Assembly: GCA_047629975.1 (NCBI GenBank)
Contig: JBLHUT010000048.1
Location: 1 to 15,366 of the forward strand
Direction of reading: 5' to 3'
Length of the DNA: 15,366 nt
Origin: JBLHUT01 sp047629975
GTDB taxonomy: Bacteria; Pseudomonadota; Alphaproteobacteria; Rhodobacterales; Rhodobacteraceae
The notes below the pieces were generated by a model that saw only the letters and a list, made by a program, of their open reading frames with translations, ran no database searches and had not been told where the DNA came from. Below, piece by piece: positions 13,995-15,366 of the stretch. The position numbers and the translations under genes are program-made. Each line of letters opens with the position of its first letter. Positions within the stretch are counted from its first letter, which is position 1.

Positions 13995-14061
13995 GGGTAT
14001 TCTCCGTTTCATGCGAGCCCCGAAACGCCGGTTGCTCTAATTTCCTATGACCAATACCTAT

Positions 14062-14078
14062 ATGCTGCAGCGCAGCAT
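14062..14078. promoter_or_regulatory. PhaR operator 1 upstream of phaP (17-bp perfect inverted repeat)
   Basis: ATGCTGC-AGC-GCAGCAT is a perfect 7+3+7 inverted repeat that contains the CTGC-N3-GCAG core at 14065-14075. It adjoins a TTGCAA (14083-14078, minus strand) that could be the phaP -35, so binding would block the promoter. Confidence 0.8.
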
Positions 14079-14090
14079 TGCAAGAACTTT

Positions 14091-14101
14091 CTGCACTGCA
14101 G
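14091..14101. promoter_or_regulatory. PhaR operator 2 upstream of phaP (CTGCACTGCAG)
   Basis: CTGC-ACT-GCAG matches the same core. Its centre is 26 bases from operator 1, about two and a half helical turns. It lies within the 146-base gap between the phaC stop and the phaP start. Confidence 0.75.
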
Positions 14102-14140
14102 CATTTGAATGCCCTGCGACATTCCGCCCCCGTATCCCGA

Positions 14141-15366
14141 TTAGTGAGAGACCAGAACGTAAGTCCCCGGAGCTTTGCACAATTCGGGAAACTCTTCCGA
14201 GCCGGGCACCCGCGCCGCGACCTGCACCCCCGAGCGTTTTTTGAGCCACTCTCCCCAATGCGGCCACCAGGAGCCTTCGACAAAGTCGGCGCCCTTGTAC
14301 CAGTCATCCGCAGACACCTTGAGATTGTCGTTCAGATAATGGCCGTATTTCTTTTTGCTGGGCGGATTAACGATGCCGGCAATGTGCCCGGACTCGGACA
14401 AGATGAACGTCTTGCTGCGCGATCCCATCTTCTGAACCCCCGCAAAACTGCTTTTCCACGCGGCAATGTGGTCGGTTTCACACGCAATCGCACAGACCGG
14501 CACATCGACGTCCTTGATCGACAGGGTTTCCCCCAAAAGATCAAAGCCGTCCGTGGCAAACTTGTCCGACTGGCACAGCCCGCGCAGATATTCGACCGCC
14601 ATCCGCCCCGGAAGGTTGGTCCCGTCGCCATTCCAGTACAGCAAATCGAACGCCGGCGGCGCCTCGCCCATCATGTAGCTTTTGATCGCGGGCGCATAAA
14701 TCAGGTCATTGGACCGCAAGAACGAAAACGTCCGAGACATAAAGAACCGGTCCAGCAATCCGACGCGGTGGCACTCCTCCTCCAGCGAATCAACAAAATC
14801 GTCGTTCAGGAACACGCCAACCTCTCCGCGATCCGAAAAATCGGTCAACGCGGTAAAGAATGTCGCCGAGCGCACGGGGGAGTCACCGCGTTTTTTCAGC
14901 AGGCTGAGTGTCAGGCTCAAAGTCGTTCCCGCAATGCAGTAGCCGACCGCGTTGAGTTTATCCTCGCCGGTGATCTTCTTGACCACATCAAAGGCCTTCA
15001 GATATCCGTCCTCGATGTAATCGCCCAGACCCACGTCGGCAAAACTCTCGTCAGGGTTGACCCAACTGACCACAAACAAAGTGTAGCCTTGTGACACGAT
15101 CCAATGGATCAGGCTGTTTTTCTCTTTCAGATCAAGAATGTAAAATTTGTTGATCCACGGCGGAAAAATCACAAGCGGTGTTTTATGAACCGTTTCCGTT
15201 TTAGGGGCGTATTGAATCAACTCGAACATCTTGTTGCGGAAAACGACCGACCCTTCGGTCGTTCCAAGGTTCTCTCCGACCTTGAAGGCATCCTTGTCGG
15301 CCAGGGTCACAACCAGATCGCCCTTGTTTGCCTCAAGATCGCGCACAAGGTTTTCCAGCCCCGTCA
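14141..15366 (-). CDS. phaC: Class I poly(3-hydroxybutyrate) synthase PhaC (5' part outside window)
   Basis: PhaC polymerises (R)-3-hydroxyacyl-CoA into polyester at the granule surface. About 408 C-terminal residues are visible; class I synthases have about 570-620, so the N-terminal third lies beyond the right edge. The frame runs to the last bases of the window (TGLENLVRDLEANKGDL). The catalytic triad is present: Cys in GYCIAGT (codon 14938-14936), Asp in CETDHIAAW (14473-14471) and His in ESGHIAGIVNPP (14386-14384). Other class I signatures are VVFRNKMFELIQYAP, PLVIFPPWINKFYILDL, SWVNPDES, LLYWNGDGTNLPG and GSWWPHWGEWL. It precedes phaP and phaR on the same strand. Confidence 0.97.
   Translation of the reverse strand, partial: TGLENLVRDLEANKGDLVVTLADKDAFKVGENLGTTEGSVVFRNKMFELIQYAPKTETVHKTPLVIFPPWINKFYILDLKEKNSLIHWIVSQGYTLFVVSWVNPDESFADVGLGDYIEDGYLKAFDVVKKITGEDKLNAVGYCIAGTTLSLTLSLLKKRGDSPVRSATFFTALTDFSDRGEVGVFLNDDFVDSLEEECHRVGLLDRFFMSRTFSFLRSNDLIYAPAIKSYMMGEAPPAFDLLYWNGDGTNLPGRMAVEYLRGLCQSDKFATDGFDLLGETLSIKDVDVPVCAIACETDHIAAWKSSFAGVQKMGSRSKTFILSESGHIAGIVNPPSKKKYGHYLNDNLKVSADDWYKGADFVEGSWWPHWGEWLKKRSGVQVAARVPGSEEFPELCKAPGTYVLVSH

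Noticed and set aside
14078..15094. Open frame of 338 codons on the plus strand
   Set aside because: It lies antisense to phaC and over the PhaR operators; low-complexity Arg/Pro/His-rich translation typical of a shadow frame.
1..15366. Mobile element, defence system, CRISPR, tRNA or rRNA
   Set aside because: No transposase, integrase, direct-repeat array, nuclease cassette or RNA gene signature was seen; all large coding regions are assigned to chromosomal-type genes.

Overview
The window looks like chromosomal DNA of a marine Roseobacter-group alphaproteobacterium (Rhodobacteraceae). This rests on gene content and protein style: a PreT/PreA-type dihydropyrimidine dehydrogenase beside RutR, accB-accC-aat, a clpP-clpX operon running into complex I accessory subunit NDUFA12, an MlaD-like protein and a DUF2155 protein, and a phaC-phasin-phaR polyhydroxybutyrate cluster. 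GC content is fairly high, coding is dense, and no insertion sequence, phage gene, RNA gene or CRISPR array was seen. The species assignment is inference.

Bases 1-4706 form a reductive pyrimidine degradation locus. An M20-family N-carbamoyl amino acid hydrolase (minus strand, cut by the left edge) is divergent from a TetR-family RutR regulator. Between them lies a near-perfect RutR operator at 1195-1210. The dihydropyrimidine dehydrogenase operon preT-preA (minus strand) converges on rutR with only 6 bases between the stop codons. Uracil or thymine would be reduced by PreTA, and the carbamoylated beta-amino acid finally cleaved by the hydrolase. The dihydropyrimidinase needed for the middle step is not in the window. 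A weaker RutR-like site sits upstream of preT at 4763-4778.

Bases 4707-7495 hold a regulatory gap and then accB-accC-aat on the plus strand: the biotin carrier and biotin carboxylase of acetyl-CoA carboxylase, closely followed by the leucyl/phenylalanyl-tRNA-protein transferase of the N-degron pathway. aat runs 37 bases into the 3' end of the opposing DUF2155 gene.

Bases 7459-11177 are one co-directional minus-strand series: clpP, clpX, a Rid-family protein lacking the classical arginine, NDUFA12, an MlaD-like membrane-anchored lipid-transport protein and a secreted DUF2155 protein. The last three genes overlap one another. Aat, which tags N-degron substrates, faces the genes of the ClpXP protease; whether this means anything beyond position is unknown.

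Bases 11458-12702 encode a photolyase/cryptochrome-like FAD protein that seems to have its two domains in reversed order, the most unusual protein in the window. Bases 12801-15366 are the polyhydroxybutyrate cluster on the minus strand: phaC (cut by the right edge), a phasin with an Ala/Lys tail, and the repressor gene phaR. CTGC-N3-GCAG palindromes, the known PhaR recognition pattern, lie upstream of phaP (two copies) and of phaR (one copy). Clear hairpin terminators follow phaP and phaR.
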